A stretch of 64,000 nucleotides of DNA, from assembly GCA_943369665.1 (NCBI GenBank), contig CALRNX020000001.1, forward strand, positions 372,001-436,000. Reading direction: 5' to 3'. Origin of the DNA: UKL13-3 sp943369665 (GTDB taxonomy: Bacteria > Bacteroidota > Bacteroidia > UKL13-3). The translations under genes were made by a program, and so were the position numbers. The notes beneath the pieces are model-generated. The model saw only the letters and a program-made list of their open reading frames with translations. It was not told the DNA's origin and did not search any database. Of this stretch, positions 23,675 to 33,337 are shown one piece after another (the first letter of the stretch is position 1; each line of letters begins with the position of its first letter).

Positions 23675-25207
23675 ATGAAAAGGCGTTCGTCAAAGAAGCC
23701 AAAGCTTATTGAACGATTGGCTGAAAAAAGCGATTTTGATGAAATTATTAAGCTCTCTAAAATCTGTTTCCCCGACACAGAACCATGGGCATATGAAATG
23801 CTGGAAAGCCAATATAAAAATTTCCCTGATGGCATGCAGGTTATCGAATATGAAGGTGAAATTGTAGGATCAGCAACAAGCCTAATTATAAGTTGGGACG
23901 AGTACGATGATGACCATACCTGGAAAGAGATTTGCGACAATGGCTATATTACCAATCATGACGAGGAAGGTGATACGTTATACGGAATTGAAGTAATGGT
24001 TCATCCCGATTACCAGGGACTAAAAATTGGCAGGCGTTTGTATGATATGCGTAGGCAACTGTGCGTTGACAAAAACTTAAAGGCGATCTTAATAGGTGGT
24101 CGTTTACCCAACTACCATAAACACAGTGAAGATTTTGGAGTGCGAGCCTACGTGAAGAGGGTTATTGATAAAAAAATTAAAGATCCTGTTCTCACCTTTC
24201 AGTTAAGCCAGGGTTTTACCATTCAACGTATCATCAAGGATTATTTGCCGGACGATAAAGAGAGTGAAGGATATGCTACCTTATTGGAATGGATCAATTT
24301 GGATTATACTCCCGAAACCCGTGAACGAAGCGTACTCATGAAAAAAGTACGCGTTTGTTGTATCCAATATGAGCTACGTAAAATCACTTCATTTAAACAG
24401 TTTGCCCAACAGTGTGAGTACTTTACTGACGTGGCTTCAAATTACAAGTCAGATTTTGCATTGTTTCCCGAATTGTTTACCACGCAACTGTTATCGTTAC
24501 ATGAGTATAAAAGCATGAGCCCGGAAGATAGTATTCGTAAACTCGATGATTACACGGAAGATTATATTGCCTTGTTCTCTAGGTTATCAATGGAATACAA
24601 TATCAATATCATAGCAGGTACCCATTTGCAGGTTGAAAACGATAATTTGTACAATATAAGTTATCTGTTTAAGCGCGATGGAACATATGAAAAGCAATAC
24701 AAAATCCACATTACCAGCAACGAAGCCAAATGGTGGGGAGTGCGTGCCGGTAATGAGGTGAAAGTATTTAATACTGATTGCGGGAAAGTAGCCATCAATA
24801 TTTGTTATGATGTGGAATTCCCAGAAATGACCCGTATTGCATGTCAGAAAGGTGCTAAGATCGTGTTTGTACCTTTTAGCACAGACGAAAAACACGGACA
24901 TTTGCGCGTAAAAATATGTGCACAAAGCCGCGCAGTTGAAAATCAAATTTATGTGGCAACAGCCGGTACCATCGGAAACATTCCTTCGGTGGATAATATG
25001 GATATTAACTATGCACAGTCGGGTATTTACACGCCAAGTGATTTTGCTTTTCCCCCGGATGCAATTGCAGGCGAATGCAGTACCAATATCGAAACCATTG
25101 TGATCGCTGATCTGGACTTGGCCGCAATAGAACGTGCCCGAAATACCGGAACTGTTCTTAACTGGAAAGACAGGCGGGGTGATATGTACGAGGTATTAGA
25201 AAAATAA
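23675..25207 (+). CDS. fused GNAT acetyltransferase / carbon-nitrogen hydrolase
   Basis: Two domains in about 510 residues. The N-terminal GNAT part has IVGSATSLIISWDEYDDD and the acetyl-CoA loop VMVHPDYQGLKIGRRLYDMRR. The C-terminal nitrilase-superfamily part has the catalytic triad: Glu in FALFPELFTTQL, Lys in YEKQYKIHITSNEAKWWG and Cys in VAINICYDVEFPE. The fusion is seen in several phyla; substrate and product are not known to me. It likely acetylates or forms an amide and also hydrolyses one, in the cytosol. It is divergent from dapD and ends in a clear terminator. Confidence 0.92.
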   Translation: MKRRSSKKPKLIERLAEKSDFDEIIKLSKICFPDTEPWAYEMLESQYKNFPDGMQVIEYEGEIVGSATSLIISWDEYDDDHTWKEICDNGYITNHDEEGDTLYGIEVMVHPDYQGLKIGRRLYDMRRQLCVDKNLKAILIGGRLPNYHKHSEDFGVRAYVKRVIDKKIKDPVLTFQLSQGFTIQRIIKDYLPDDKESEGYATLLEWINLDYTPETRERSVLMKKVRVCCIQYELRKITSFKQFAQQCEYFTDVASNYKSDFALFPELFTTQLLSLHEYKSMSPEDSIRKLDDYTEDYIALFSRLSMEYNINIIAGTHLQVENDNLYNISYLFKRDGTYEKQYKIHITSNEAKWWGVRAGNEVKVFNTDCGKVAINICYDVEFPEMTRIACQKGAKIVFVPFSTDEKHGHLRVKICAQSRAVENQIYVATAGTIGNIPSVDNMDINYAQSGIYTPSDFAFPPDAIAGECSTNIETIVIADLDLAAIERARNTGTVLNWKDRRGDMYEVLEK

Positions 25208-25220
25208 ACCGATCAACAAC

Positions 25221-25261
25221 CAACAAAGCCCATACTTCATTGTATTGGCTTTGTTGCTTTT
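25221..25261 (+). terminator. terminator after the GNAT-nitrilase gene
   Basis: CAACAAAGCC (25221-25230) pairs perfectly with GGCTTTGTTG (25247-25256), with a 16-base loop and a following CTTTT. Confidence 0.75.
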
Positions 25262-25304
25262 ACACGGTATCCACAGCTCGTCCACAATTGATTTTATTTA
25301 CTTT

Positions 25305-25331
25305 TTTGGGAATGTAAAAAAAGTAAATTTG
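25305..25331 (+). promoter_or_regulatory. probable gcvP promoter
   Basis: The -7 box TAAATTTG lies at 25324-25331. A TTTG at 25305-25308 is 15 bases upstream, shorter than the usual 19. No glycine-riboswitch-like structure is evident in the 42-base leader. Confidence 0.45.
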
Positions 25332-25373
25332 CCAACCTTTTAGGATTCATTAGTCAATATTTAAACCATTTAT

Positions 25374-28241
25374 ATGCAAATCAACGCAAACTACAAAGAC
25401 GAGTTTATTAAACGTCATATTTCGCCAATTGAAAACGATACCGAAAGCATGTTGCAAACCATTGGGGTTGCAAGTGTAGATGCTTTGATTGAAGAAACAA
25501 TTCCTGCACATATCCGCTTAAAGCAGCGAATGCAGTTACCTGAAGCAATGACGGAAGTGGAGTTATTGGCAATGTTGAGCGAGGTTGCTAGCAAAAACAA
25601 ACTATATAAAAATTTCATCGGACAAGGTTACTATGGAACCAATACACCATTGGTTGTATTGCGTAATATTTTTGAAAATCCGGGATGGTATACCGCATAC
25701 ACTCCTTATCAGGCAGAGATCGCACAAGGCCGTTTGGAAGCTTTGTTAAATTACCAAACAATGATCTCGGATCTTACGGGAATGGAAATTGCCAATGCAA
25801 GTTTATTGGATGAAGGAACTGCAGCAGCCGAAGCTATGCATATGTTGCATTCGGAAGCGAAAAATGCCACTGCAACGAAGTTCTTCGTTTCTGAATTGTG
25901 CTTCCCGCAAACCATTGATGTATTAAAAACCCGCACTGAACCTATCGGTGTAGAATTAGTGGTTGGCGATCACAATACAGTGGTATTGGATGAAACATAT
26001 TTTGGAGCCTTATTGCAATACCCTGCAGGTGATGGTGAAGTAAACGATTATAGCGAGTTTATGGCAAAAGCTATCCAGGCAAAAGTGCTTGTGGCAGTGG
26101 CTGCTGATTTGTTGGCCTTAACCATGTTAACACCTCCGGGCGAATGGGGTGCTGATGCGGTTGTTGGTTCAGCTCAACGTTTTGGTGTACCAATGGGCTA
26201 CGGTGGACCACATGCAGGTTATTTTGCAACCAAAGATGCATACAAACGTCAGATGCCGGGAAGGCTGATCGGTGTATCGATTGATAGCCAGGGAAACTCA
26301 GCCTTGCGTATGGCATTGCAAACGCGTGAACAACATATTAAACGCGAAAAAGCAACTTCAAATATTTGTACAGCTCAGGTATTGTTATCGATCATGGCTG
26401 GTATGTATGGTGTATACCACGGACCAAAAGGTTTGCAATCTATTGCCGGTCGCATTCATGGTTTAACAAAATCATTAGCCGATGCATTAACCGCAAATGG
26501 TTTAAAAGTAACCAACAAAAACTTCTTTGATACACTTACCGTTGAAGTAGCCGATGCAAATGCTTTACAAGCAACCTGCGAAAAAGCTGAGATCAATATC
26601 AATAAAGTTGATGCAACACATATCCGTATTTCTGTTGACGAAACGCATACGGCAAAAGATCTTGAAACATTAGTTAATGTATTAACAGGTAAAACAGCAA
26701 CTATAAGCATACAAACAATAAACGTTACATGGCCATCAACGCTTACACGTAAAAGTGATTTCATGACCCACCCAGTGTTTAACACACACCACAGCGAGCA
26801 TGAAATGTTGCGTTATATCAAATCATTGGAAGCAAAAGACCTATCACTTTGCCACTCAATGATTGCCTTGGGAAGTTGCACCATGAAATTAAATGCTACA
26901 GCCGAAATGATCCCGGTAACAATGCCAGGTTTCGGACAATTGCATCCATTTATTCCACGCAACCAGGCTGTTGGTTATACTCAGATCTTCAATGAGCTTT
27001 CCGAGTATTTACAACAAGTTACAGGCTTCGCAGGAATGAGTTTACAACCAAATTCAGGTGCTTCGGGTGAGTATGCAGGTTTGATGGTTATTCGCGAATA
27101 CTTAAAATCAATCGGGCAAGGTCATCGTAATGTAGCATTGATCCCTTCATCGGCACACGGAACAAATCCGGCAAGTGCTGCAATGGCAGGAATGAAAGTA
27201 GTAGTTACCAAAACCTTGGATAATGGTTACGTTGATATTGATGATTTGCGAGCAAAGGCAGAAGAACATAAAGATAACCTTGCTTGTTTGATGATCACCT
27301 ATCCAAGTACATATGGAATTTTTGAAGAACGTATCATCGAAGTATGTGATTTGATTCATCAAAACGGTGGACAGGTTTATATGGATGGTGCAAACATGAA
27401 CGCTCAGGTTGGATTAACCAGTCCTGCAACTATTGGAGCTGATGTGTGCCATCTAAATTTACACAAAACATTCTGCATTCCTCATGGTGGTGGTGGACCA
27501 GGTATGGGTCCGATCGGTGTTGCAAAACATTTGGTTCCGTTTTTACCGGGCCATTCGGTAGTTGACATGCAAGGTGGCGACAAATCAATGAGCGCAGTAA
27601 GTGCAGCACCTTGGGGCAGTGCCTCTATCCTACTCATCTCTTATGCATACATCCGCATGATGGGAACTGAAGGTTTGGAAAATGCAACCAAGTATGCAAT
27701 TCTAAATGCTAATTATATTAAAGCTCGTTTGGAAAAACATTACCAAATTTTATATACCGGAAGCAAAGGCCGTTGTGCTCACGAAATGATCCTCGATACT
27801 CGTGTGTTTAAAGGAGCAAGTGGTGTTGAAGCAGAGGATATTGCGAAGCGCTTAATGGATTATGGATTCCATGCTCCAACAATGAGTTTCCCTGTTGCCG
27901 GAACCATCATGATCGAACCAACAGAAAGCGAACCGAAAGCAGAATTGGATCGTTTTTGCGATGCAATGATCGCTATTCGCAACGAGGTTAAAGCCATTGA
28001 AAATGGCAGTGCGGATAAAGCTGATAACGTATTGAAAAATGCTCCACATACGGCAAGTATGGTTACTGCTGATGAATGGAGTCATGGATACAGCCGCCAA
28101 CAAGCTGCATTCCCACTACCTTATGTTCGTGCCAATAAATTCTGGCCAAGTGTGGGTAGGGTAAACAATACACACGGTGATAGAAACCTCATCTGTGCTT
28201 GCTTACCAATTGAAGCATACGCTGAACAATCGAGCAACTAA
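25374..28241 (+). CDS. gcvP: glycine dehydrogenase (decarboxylating), P-protein of the glycine cleavage system
   Basis: It decarboxylates glycine and passes the aminomethyl group to the lipoyl group of the H protein. At 955 residues it is the single-chain form with both halves. The N-terminal half begins FIKRHISPIENDTESML and includes NFIGQGYYGTNTP and YTPYQAEIAQGRLEALLNYQ; the C-terminal half has LCHSMIALGSCTMKLN, SAHGTNPASAAMAGM and the PLP lysine in LNLHKTFCIPHGGGGPGMGPIGV. The other gcv genes are not nearby, as is common. It has its own promoter and a bidirectional terminator. Confidence 0.98.
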   Translation: MQINANYKDEFIKRHISPIENDTESMLQTIGVASVDALIEETIPAHIRLKQRMQLPEAMTEVELLAMLSEVASKNKLYKNFIGQGYYGTNTPLVVLRNIFENPGWYTAYTPYQAEIAQGRLEALLNYQTMISDLTGMEIANASLLDEGTAAAEAMHMLHSEAKNATATKFFVSELCFPQTIDVLKTRTEPIGVELVVGDHNTVVLDETYFGALLQYPAGDGEVNDYSEFMAKAIQAKVLVAVAADLLALTMLTPPGEWGADAVVGSAQRFGVPMGYGGPHAGYFATKDAYKRQMPGRLIGVSIDSQGNSALRMALQTREQHIKREKATSNICTAQVLLSIMAGMYGVYHGPKGLQSIAGRIHGLTKSLADALTANGLKVTNKNFFDTLTVEVADANALQATCEKAEININKVDATHIRISVDETHTAKDLETLVNVLTGKTATISIQTINVTWPSTLTRKSDFMTHPVFNTHHSEHEMLRYIKSLEAKDLSLCHSMIALGSCTMKLNATAEMIPVTMPGFGQLHPFIPRNQAVGYTQIFNELSEYLQQVTGFAGMSLQPNSGASGEYAGLMVIREYLKSIGQGHRNVALIPSSAHGTNPASAAMAGMKVVVTKTLDNGYVDIDDLRAKAEEHKDNLACLMITYPSTYGIFEERIIEVCDLIHQNGGQVYMDGANMNAQVGLTSPATIGADVCHLNLHKTFCIPHGGGGPGMGPIGVAKHLVPFLPGHSVVDMQGGDKSMSAVSAAPWGSASILLISYAYIRMMGTEGLENATKYAILNANYIKARLEKHYQILYTGSKGRCAHEMILDTRVFKGASGVEAEDIAKRLMDYGFHAPTMSFPVAGTIMIEPTESEPKAELDRFCDAMIAIRNEVKAIENGSADKADNVLKNAPHTASMVTADEWSHGYSRQQAAFPLPYVRANKFWPSVGRVNNTHGDRNLICACLPIEAYAEQSSN

Positions 28242-28263
28242 AACTTGTTTACCAAAACAGCAT

Positions 28264-28298
28264 AAAAAAAGTGGAACTTTAAAAGCTCCACTTTTTTT
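28264..28298. terminator. bidirectional terminator between gcvP and pepD
   Basis: A GTGGA...TCCAC hairpin with one internal mismatch, flanked by a run of seven A and a run of seven T. It serves the convergent genes on both sides. Confidence 0.85.
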
Positions 28299-28324
28299 GT
28301 TTAAGCGAATGACACTTTGTAAAA

Positions 28325-29785
28325 TTATTTCCTTTCCGGAATGCGTCTTAATGTTTCCAACAAATACGCCCAGTATTTTTGTACCGAACTGATTTGAACT
28401 TTTTCATCAGGAGAATGCGCTCCCGTAATGTTCGGACCAAATGAGATCATTTCCATATCAGGATAATTTGTTCCCAAAATACCACATTCCAAACCGGCAT
28501 GGCATGCATTTACATGTGCTTCCGTTTGATATAACTCACGATACAAATCCGACATCAACTTTACTATAGGTGATTCCGGTTTTGGTGTCCAACCTGGATA
28601 TGAGCCTGTGAGTGTTACGTCTGCATTTACCAATCCCATCGTCTCTTTGAGCTTGTTGGCCAGCTCCATTTTTTCACTATCCACAGAACTGCGCGTCAGG
28701 CATTGAATACTGAATGTGCCATCTTTAGCCAATACCCTTGCCACATTATTGGATGTTTGCACCAACCCTTCAATGTCTGCACTCATGGTATATACACCAT
28801 TGATAAGATTGGACAATGTACGCAGAAAATTGTGCTGGAAAGAAGGTTCAAAAACGGTTTCGGGAGTAGGAATAAAAACGGCACTCAAATTTAAATTCGG
28901 ATCTGTACTACCTTTTTCGTTCTTGATAACGGCATTCCTTTCGGCAATAAACTCCATAAAGGAATCTTTATGTGCAGCCAGAATTGCAAGTTCGGCAACC
29001 GATTCACGGGGAATGGCATTGCGCAAGCTTCCTCCATCAATAGATGCGATAAGCGCACCCATTTTATCAGCACGCATCAATAACCCATTCATCTGCATAT
29101 TGGCATTGGCTCGGCCTTTATGAATATCCATTCCGGAGTGCCCACCTGTTAACCCTTTCAACGAAACAGCCACACCAATATATTCTCCTTCCGGTTTTTG
29201 TGTTGCATAATTTCCAGTTGCCGTAACGTCTATCCCACCGGCACATCCGATGGTCAGTTCATGATCGTCTTCTGTATCAAGATTTAGTAAATATTTAGCC
29301 GAAAGGAGCCCACCTTTAAGCCCCAAGGCTCCCGTCATCCCGGTTTCTTCATCAATTGTAAACAATGCTTCCAATGCAGGATGTTCAATATCTGTTGATG
29401 AAAGCAAAGCCATGATACTTGCTACACCTATTCCATTATCTGCACCCAAGGTTGTTCCATTTGCTTTTACAAAATCGCCATCCACCAACATCTCAATTCC
29501 CTGGGTTAAAAAATCAAATTGTGTTGCTGCATTTTTTTGGTGCACCATATCCAAATGACTTTGCAAACAAACAGTGGCCCTGTTCTCCATACCCTTGGTT
29601 GCAGGCTTCTTGATGATCACATTGCCAATTTCATCTTTGATTGTTTCCAAACCAAGCGATTTTCCAAATACCATCATAAACTCAATCACACGTTCTTCCT
29701 TTTTTGAGGGACGCGGAATTGCGTTCAGGTCGGCAAAATGGTTCCAAACATTTTTGGGTTCTAAATTTCTTACTGTTGTATTCAT
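28325..29785 (-). CDS. pepD: aminoacyl-histidine dipeptidase (M20, PepD)
   Basis: A cytosolic di-zinc dipeptidase of family M20C, 486 residues, matching E. coli PepD in length. Metal-site motifs are LQSHLDMVHQK (His, Asp), ADNGIGVA, TIDEETGMTGALGL (catalytic Glu pair), LNLDTEDD and, near the C-terminus, NACHAGLECGIL with a ligand histidine. It starts 10 bases after the SRPBCC gene, so it may be transcribed with the toxin-antitoxin operon upstream. Confidence 0.95.
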   Translation of the reverse strand: MNTTVRNLEPKNVWNHFADLNAIPRPSKKEERVIEFMMVFGKSLGLETIKDEIGNVIIKKPATKGMENRATVCLQSHLDMVHQKNAATQFDFLTQGIEMLVDGDFVKANGTTLGADNGIGVASIMALLSSTDIEHPALEALFTIDEETGMTGALGLKGGLLSAKYLLNLDTEDDHELTIGCAGGIDVTATGNYATQKPEGEYIGVAVSLKGLTGGHSGMDIHKGRANANMQMNGLLMRADKMGALIASIDGGSLRNAIPRESVAELAILAAHKDSFMEFIAERNAVIKNEKGSTDPNLNLSAVFIPTPETVFEPSFQHNFLRTLSNLINGVYTMSADIEGLVQTSNNVARVLAKDGTFSIQCLTRSSVDSEKMELANKLKETMGLVNADVTLTGSYPGWTPKPESPIVKLMSDLYRELYQTEAHVNACHAGLECGILGTNYPDMEMISFGPNITGAHSPDEKVQISSVQKYWAYLLETLRRIPERK

Positions 29786-29795
29786 GCTTTTTTAA

Positions 29796-30179
29796 TTAAT
29801 CTTCTTCATAAAACTCGATCAAAGACCCAATATATTGGTTATTCCAACCATCTACCATTTCTTCATAATCTTCATCCGGAATATTGGTATGCCTCACCTC
29901 CATAGATGTTTCACCTTTGTCGTTGTGCAGCTTAATTGTTACAATTGAAGGTTCTGATTGGTCCCCAAAATACCATTGCTGTACAATTTTTTTTCCTTCT
30001 TCAAACTCCAGGTTTTTCCCCTCAATGCTTCCATTCCAAAGCGAAAAATCACTTCCAACTTCTTTGGACATTACCACCTTATCTCCCGTCCATAACTGTA
30101 TCGTACCTTCGTTGGTCAACGCTGCATAAACCTCTTCAGGTGATGCCGGAATTGTATAGTATTTTTTTAAATCTTTCAT
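29796..30179 (-). CDS. SRPBCC/AHSA1-like START-domain protein
   Basis: 127 residues with the AHSA1-like pattern: KKYYTIPASPEEVYAALTNEGTIQLWTGD at the N-terminus, VQQWYFGDQ in the middle, and a C-terminal MVDGWNNQYIGSLIEFYEE helix. Such domains bind hydrophobic ligands or, in AHA1 proteins, Hsp90. Its start overlaps the RES toxin stop (ATGA), so the two are translated in a coupled way. Whether it works with the toxin system or only shares the transcript is not known. Confidence 0.85.
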   Translation of the reverse strand: MKDLKKYYTIPASPEEVYAALTNEGTIQLWTGDKVVMSKEVGSDFSLWNGSIEGKNLEFEEGKKIVQQWYFGDQSEPSIVTIKLHNDKGETSMEVRHTNIPDEDYEEMVDGWNNQYIGSLIEFYEED

Positions 30180-30634
30180 GATCTATTTTTGTATAACCGT
30201 TTATCTATATCCAGAACCCTCGTGTAATTCAATTTCACCAATTGAAATTTGGGGTGTCTAGGGTTAAGCAATATTACTTTATCTTCGGGTAAAAGAGCAG
30301 AAGGAAATTGAATCGATAAATATTTCCGTTGCTTAATCAATCCATCGCCAATGAATTGCAGGGAAGCTGGAGCCGGAAACATTTGCCAATCTTCCGGTAG
30401 TTGTTGCTCATCATATATCAATGTGTATTCATCAGGAACGTAGAGAGAAGCCATACAAAACCCCTTTGGTAATGTTTCCAGATGTGCAAGGGTTTCCAGC
30501 ATCGCAAGAGAAGCTGTGGAAGCCGTGTATAATGCATAATTACCCTCGCTGTTCCACCTTCCTCCATTCAGGTAGGCCCCATTACCAGACAAATCCTCGA
30601 TAAAACGACACTTGGTAATCCGAAACACATCCAT
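30176..30634 (-). CDS. RES-domain toxin
   Basis: 152 residues. RES toxins act on NAD+ or ADP-ribosylate a target. The domain's namesake residues are visible: Arg in MDVFRI and GGRWNS, Glu in ASLAMLETLAHLE and Ser in IQFPSALLPEDKVILLNP. The antitoxin stop overlaps this start as TAATG, and this stop overlaps the next start as ATGA. The protein is full length with no frame damage, so the toxin is probably functional. It is inferred to be held by the Xre/MbcA-type protein encoded upstream. Confidence 0.92.
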   Translation of the reverse strand: MDVFRITKCRFIEDLSGNGAYLNGGRWNSEGNYALYTASTASLAMLETLAHLETLPKGFCMASLYVPDEYTLIYDEQQLPEDWQMFPAPASLQFIGDGLIKQRKYLSIQFPSALLPEDKVILLNPRHPKFQLVKLNYTRVLDIDKRLYKNRS

Positions 30635-31149
30635 TAGGCAAACACTCCGTTTTCAATACGACCAAGCTCCTTTGTTAATAATTGAATACCAAGTGAAGTA
30701 TCTAAAAATGACTTGGGCGTTTTGTTTCCCAATGCAAGGATGGGTGCATTCATCCATTTATTAAAAACTTCGATAGAACCAAATACATCCTCTCCTTTGG
30801 CATACAATCTGGCAATCTCAACAAGACGTTCGGATTGTTCAGTGTTTAATTTCTCGGTGGCGGTATATCTTCTAAGGTTCCTATCGGAAACATGCAATAC
30901 TCCGGCAATTTCAACAATAGAATAACCTATTTGTGCAATAAGATGATCCAATGATTTCTTTGAAATACCTTTCCGAATCAAATCAATCAAATCAGTTTCG
31001 CCATGAAATGATTGGATATCCTTGCTGGCGTTCAACAAGCCCATCATCCGCATATCCATGGTATGTGCAGGTACTATATACATAGCCATTGGTTCATTAA
31101 CTGAAGTACTGCTTTCGATTTGCTTAGGATATTTTTTTGAGGTTTTCAT
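30634..31149 (-). CDS. Xre/MbcA/ParS-type antitoxin of RES system
   Basis: About 171 residues from the ATG at 31149 (MKTSKKYPKQ); the ATG at 31173 would lie within the promoter. The N-terminal Xre-like part has LDHLIAQIGYSIVEIAGVLHVSDRNLRRY (helix-turn-helix), and the C-terminal DUF2384 part has EDVFGSIEVFNKWMNAPILALGNKTPKSFLDTSLGIQLLTKELGRIENGVFA, which covers the RES active site in known pairs. An inverted repeat that flanks the -7 box upstream is the likely autoregulatory operator. Confidence 0.92.
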   Translation of the reverse strand: MKTSKKYPKQIESSTSVNEPMAMYIVPAHTMDMRMMGLLNASKDIQSFHGETDLIDLIRKGISKKSLDHLIAQIGYSIVEIAGVLHVSDRNLRRYTATEKLNTEQSERLVEIARLYAKGEDVFGSIEVFNKWMNAPILALGNKTPKSFLDTSLGIQLLTKELGRIENGVFA

Positions 31150-31157
31150 CTCATTCC

Positions 31158-31189
31158 GACTTTTGTCAAACAAATATAAGACAAAAGTC
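31158..31189 (-). promoter_or_regulatory. operator/promoter of the Xre-RES operon
   Basis: GACTTTTGTC (31158-31167) and GACAAAAGTC (31180-31189) form a perfect 10-base inverted repeat with a 12-base spacer. Inside the spacer, on the minus strand, is the -7 box TATATTTG (31178-31171). The antitoxin ATG follows 21 bases after the box. Confidence 0.75.
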
Positions 31190-31208
31190 TTGATTTAAAA
31201 ATCTTTTA

Positions 31209-33335
31209 TCATATTTCTTTCATAGATAGCGCAATTCGCTTTCGGGCTAAATCCACTTCAATTACTTTCACCTGAACCTGCTGTTGTAATTTAACCACCT
31301 CATTCGGATCATTTACAAACTTATTAGCCAACTGGGAAATATGAACCATACCATCCTGCTTTACACCTACATCCACAAAACAGCCAAACTTTGTGATATT
31401 GGTTACAATACCCGGAAGAACCATACCAACAGTTAGATCCTCCGGTTTTTTAACATTGGCAAACTCGAACACTTTTAATTGTTCACGTGGGTCCCGGCCG
31501 GGTTTGGCCAATTCCTTCAATATGTCATTTATTGTTGGTAAACCTGCCTTTTCGGAAACATATTTTTTCGGATCAATTTGTTTTCGCAAGGTTTCATTGC
31601 TGATTAATTCCGAAACGGAAGTATTTACATCTTTGGCCATTTGCTCAACAATTCCGTAACTCTCGGGATGCACTGCACTGTTATCCAAAATATTTTTAGC
31701 ATTTGGAATACGCAAAAATCCGGCACATTGTTCAAATGCTTTTTCACCCAAACGCGGCACTTTCTTTAAACTGGCCCTGCTTTTAAATGCACCGTTTTCA
31801 TTGCGGTAGTTCACAATATTTTGTGCAATGGTTGGTCCCAAACCAGAAACATATGTGAGCAAACTTTTACTGGCTGTATTGATGTTTACACCCACCGTAT
31901 TCACACAACTTTCCACCACGGTATCCAATTGACGTTTCAACTTTATTTGATGCACATCATGCTGATACTGCCCAACACCAATAGCTTTAGGGTCAATCTT
32001 CACCAACTCAGCCAATGGATCTGCTAATCTTCTTCCGATCGAAACAGCACCTCTTACAGTAACGTCCTTCTCTGGAAATTCTTCACGTGCAATTTCAGAG
32101 GCAGAATACACAGAAGCCCCGCTTTCGTTTACCATAAACAGTTGAACTTCTTTTCCAAAAGGAATGCTCCGAACGATCTCTTCTGTTTCCCTTCCCGCAG
32201 TTCCATTACCTATAGCAATTGCTTCAATATGGTATTTTTCAACCAATTTTGTAATGGTTGCAACGGCTCCATAAACATCACGCTGTGGTTCGTGCGGATA
32301 AATAATTTCATCTGCGATCAATGCTCCTTCTTCATTTAAACATACCACCTTACATCCGGAACGAAAACCCGGATCGATTGCCAAAATGCGCTTACTTCCT
32401 AATGGAGCAGAAAGCAATAACTGGCGTAAATTCTCAGCAAACACAAGGATGGCTTCATCATCAGCTTTATCCTTAGCGATCGTTCTGAATTCATTTTCAA
32501 TAGATGGTGCCAGCAAACGATCATAACAATCGGTGATGGCCTCCGATATTTGTTTACTCGATTCTGTATTGCGCTTAATAAACAACTCATCCAGTTTATC
32601 CAATACAATATCTTCATCGGGTTTGATGGTTAGCTTTAAAAAACCTTCATCTTCTCCTCTAAACATAGCCAACAACCGATGTGATGGACATTTTTTCAGC
32701 GGCTCATCAAAATCAAAATAGTCTAAATATTTACTTGCCTCTGCTTGTTTGCTTTTATACACTTTTGCATAAATCAATGCAAAACGTTCAAACTGGTTAC
32801 GCACAATTGCACGGGCTTGGGCATCTTCGTTTATGCGTTCGGCAATAATATCTCTTGCTCCCTCCAAGGCATCTTCCACTGTTTTAATTTTATCATTGAA
32901 ATATTTTGACGCTTCAGCCAAAACATCCTTTTCCGTTTCCAGCGAAAGCCAATCGGCAAGTGGCTCCAATCCGTTTTCTTTGGCAATGGTTGCTCTTGTT
33001 TTACGTTTCGGTTTATAGGGCAAATACAAATCTTCCAACTCCAATGAATCCCAACAATTATTAATTTTCAGCTCCAACTCCGGAGTAAGCTTATCCTGTT
33101 CCTTAATAATCCCCAGAACATATGTTTTGCGTTGTTCAAGCTCTCTATACTTTTCAGTAGTAAGTTTTATTTTTTCAATAGCTACCTCATCCAACCCTTG
33201 GGTTACTTCCTTACGGTAACGAGAGATAAATGGAATCGTAGAACCCTCATCTAATAATTGGATTGTGGAAATGACTTGTTTGTGAGAAATGCCAAGAACA
33301 TTGGCAATAAGGGAATAAATCTTGTTGTCGTACAT
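31209..33335 (-). CDS. tex: Tex-family RNA-binding transcription accessory protein
   Basis: 708 residues. Domains in order: Tex N-terminal helical region (VISTIQLLDEGSTIPFISRYRKEVTQGLDE), a YqgF/RNase H-like domain (RILAIDPGFRSGCKVVCLN), helix-hairpin-helix units (INTASKSLLTYVSGLGPTIAQNIVNYR) and a C-terminal S1 domain (GMVLPGIVTNITKFGCFVDVGVKQDGMVHISQL). Tex binds RNA and DNA and influences transcription. It follows the MFS gene by 2 bases and ends the long minus-strand run from 39.6 kb. Confidence 0.95.
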   Translation of the reverse strand: MYDNKIYSLIANVLGISHKQVISTIQLLDEGSTIPFISRYRKEVTQGLDEVAIEKIKLTTEKYRELEQRKTYVLGIIKEQDKLTPELELKINNCWDSLELEDLYLPYKPKRKTRATIAKENGLEPLADWLSLETEKDVLAEASKYFNDKIKTVEDALEGARDIIAERINEDAQARAIVRNQFERFALIYAKVYKSKQAEASKYLDYFDFDEPLKKCPSHRLLAMFRGEDEGFLKLTIKPDEDIVLDKLDELFIKRNTESSKQISEAITDCYDRLLAPSIENEFRTIAKDKADDEAILVFAENLRQLLLSAPLGSKRILAIDPGFRSGCKVVCLNEEGALIADEIIYPHEPQRDVYGAVATITKLVEKYHIEAIAIGNGTAGRETEEIVRSIPFGKEVQLFMVNESGASVYSASEIAREEFPEKDVTVRGAVSIGRRLADPLAELVKIDPKAIGVGQYQHDVHQIKLKRQLDTVVESCVNTVGVNINTASKSLLTYVSGLGPTIAQNIVNYRNENGAFKSRASLKKVPRLGEKAFEQCAGFLRIPNAKNILDNSAVHPESYGIVEQMAKDVNTSVSELISNETLRKQIDPKKYVSEKAGLPTINDILKELAKPGRDPREQLKVFEFANVKKPEDLTVGMVLPGIVTNITKFGCFVDVGVKQDGMVHISQLANKFVNDPNEVVKLQQQVQVKVIEVDLARKRIALSMKEI

Positions 33336-33337
33336 CT

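Noticed and set aside
23574..23702. 43-residue extension of DapD
   Set aside because: It covers the divergent intergenic promoter region and has no homology to DapD; the ATG at 23573 gives the standard length.
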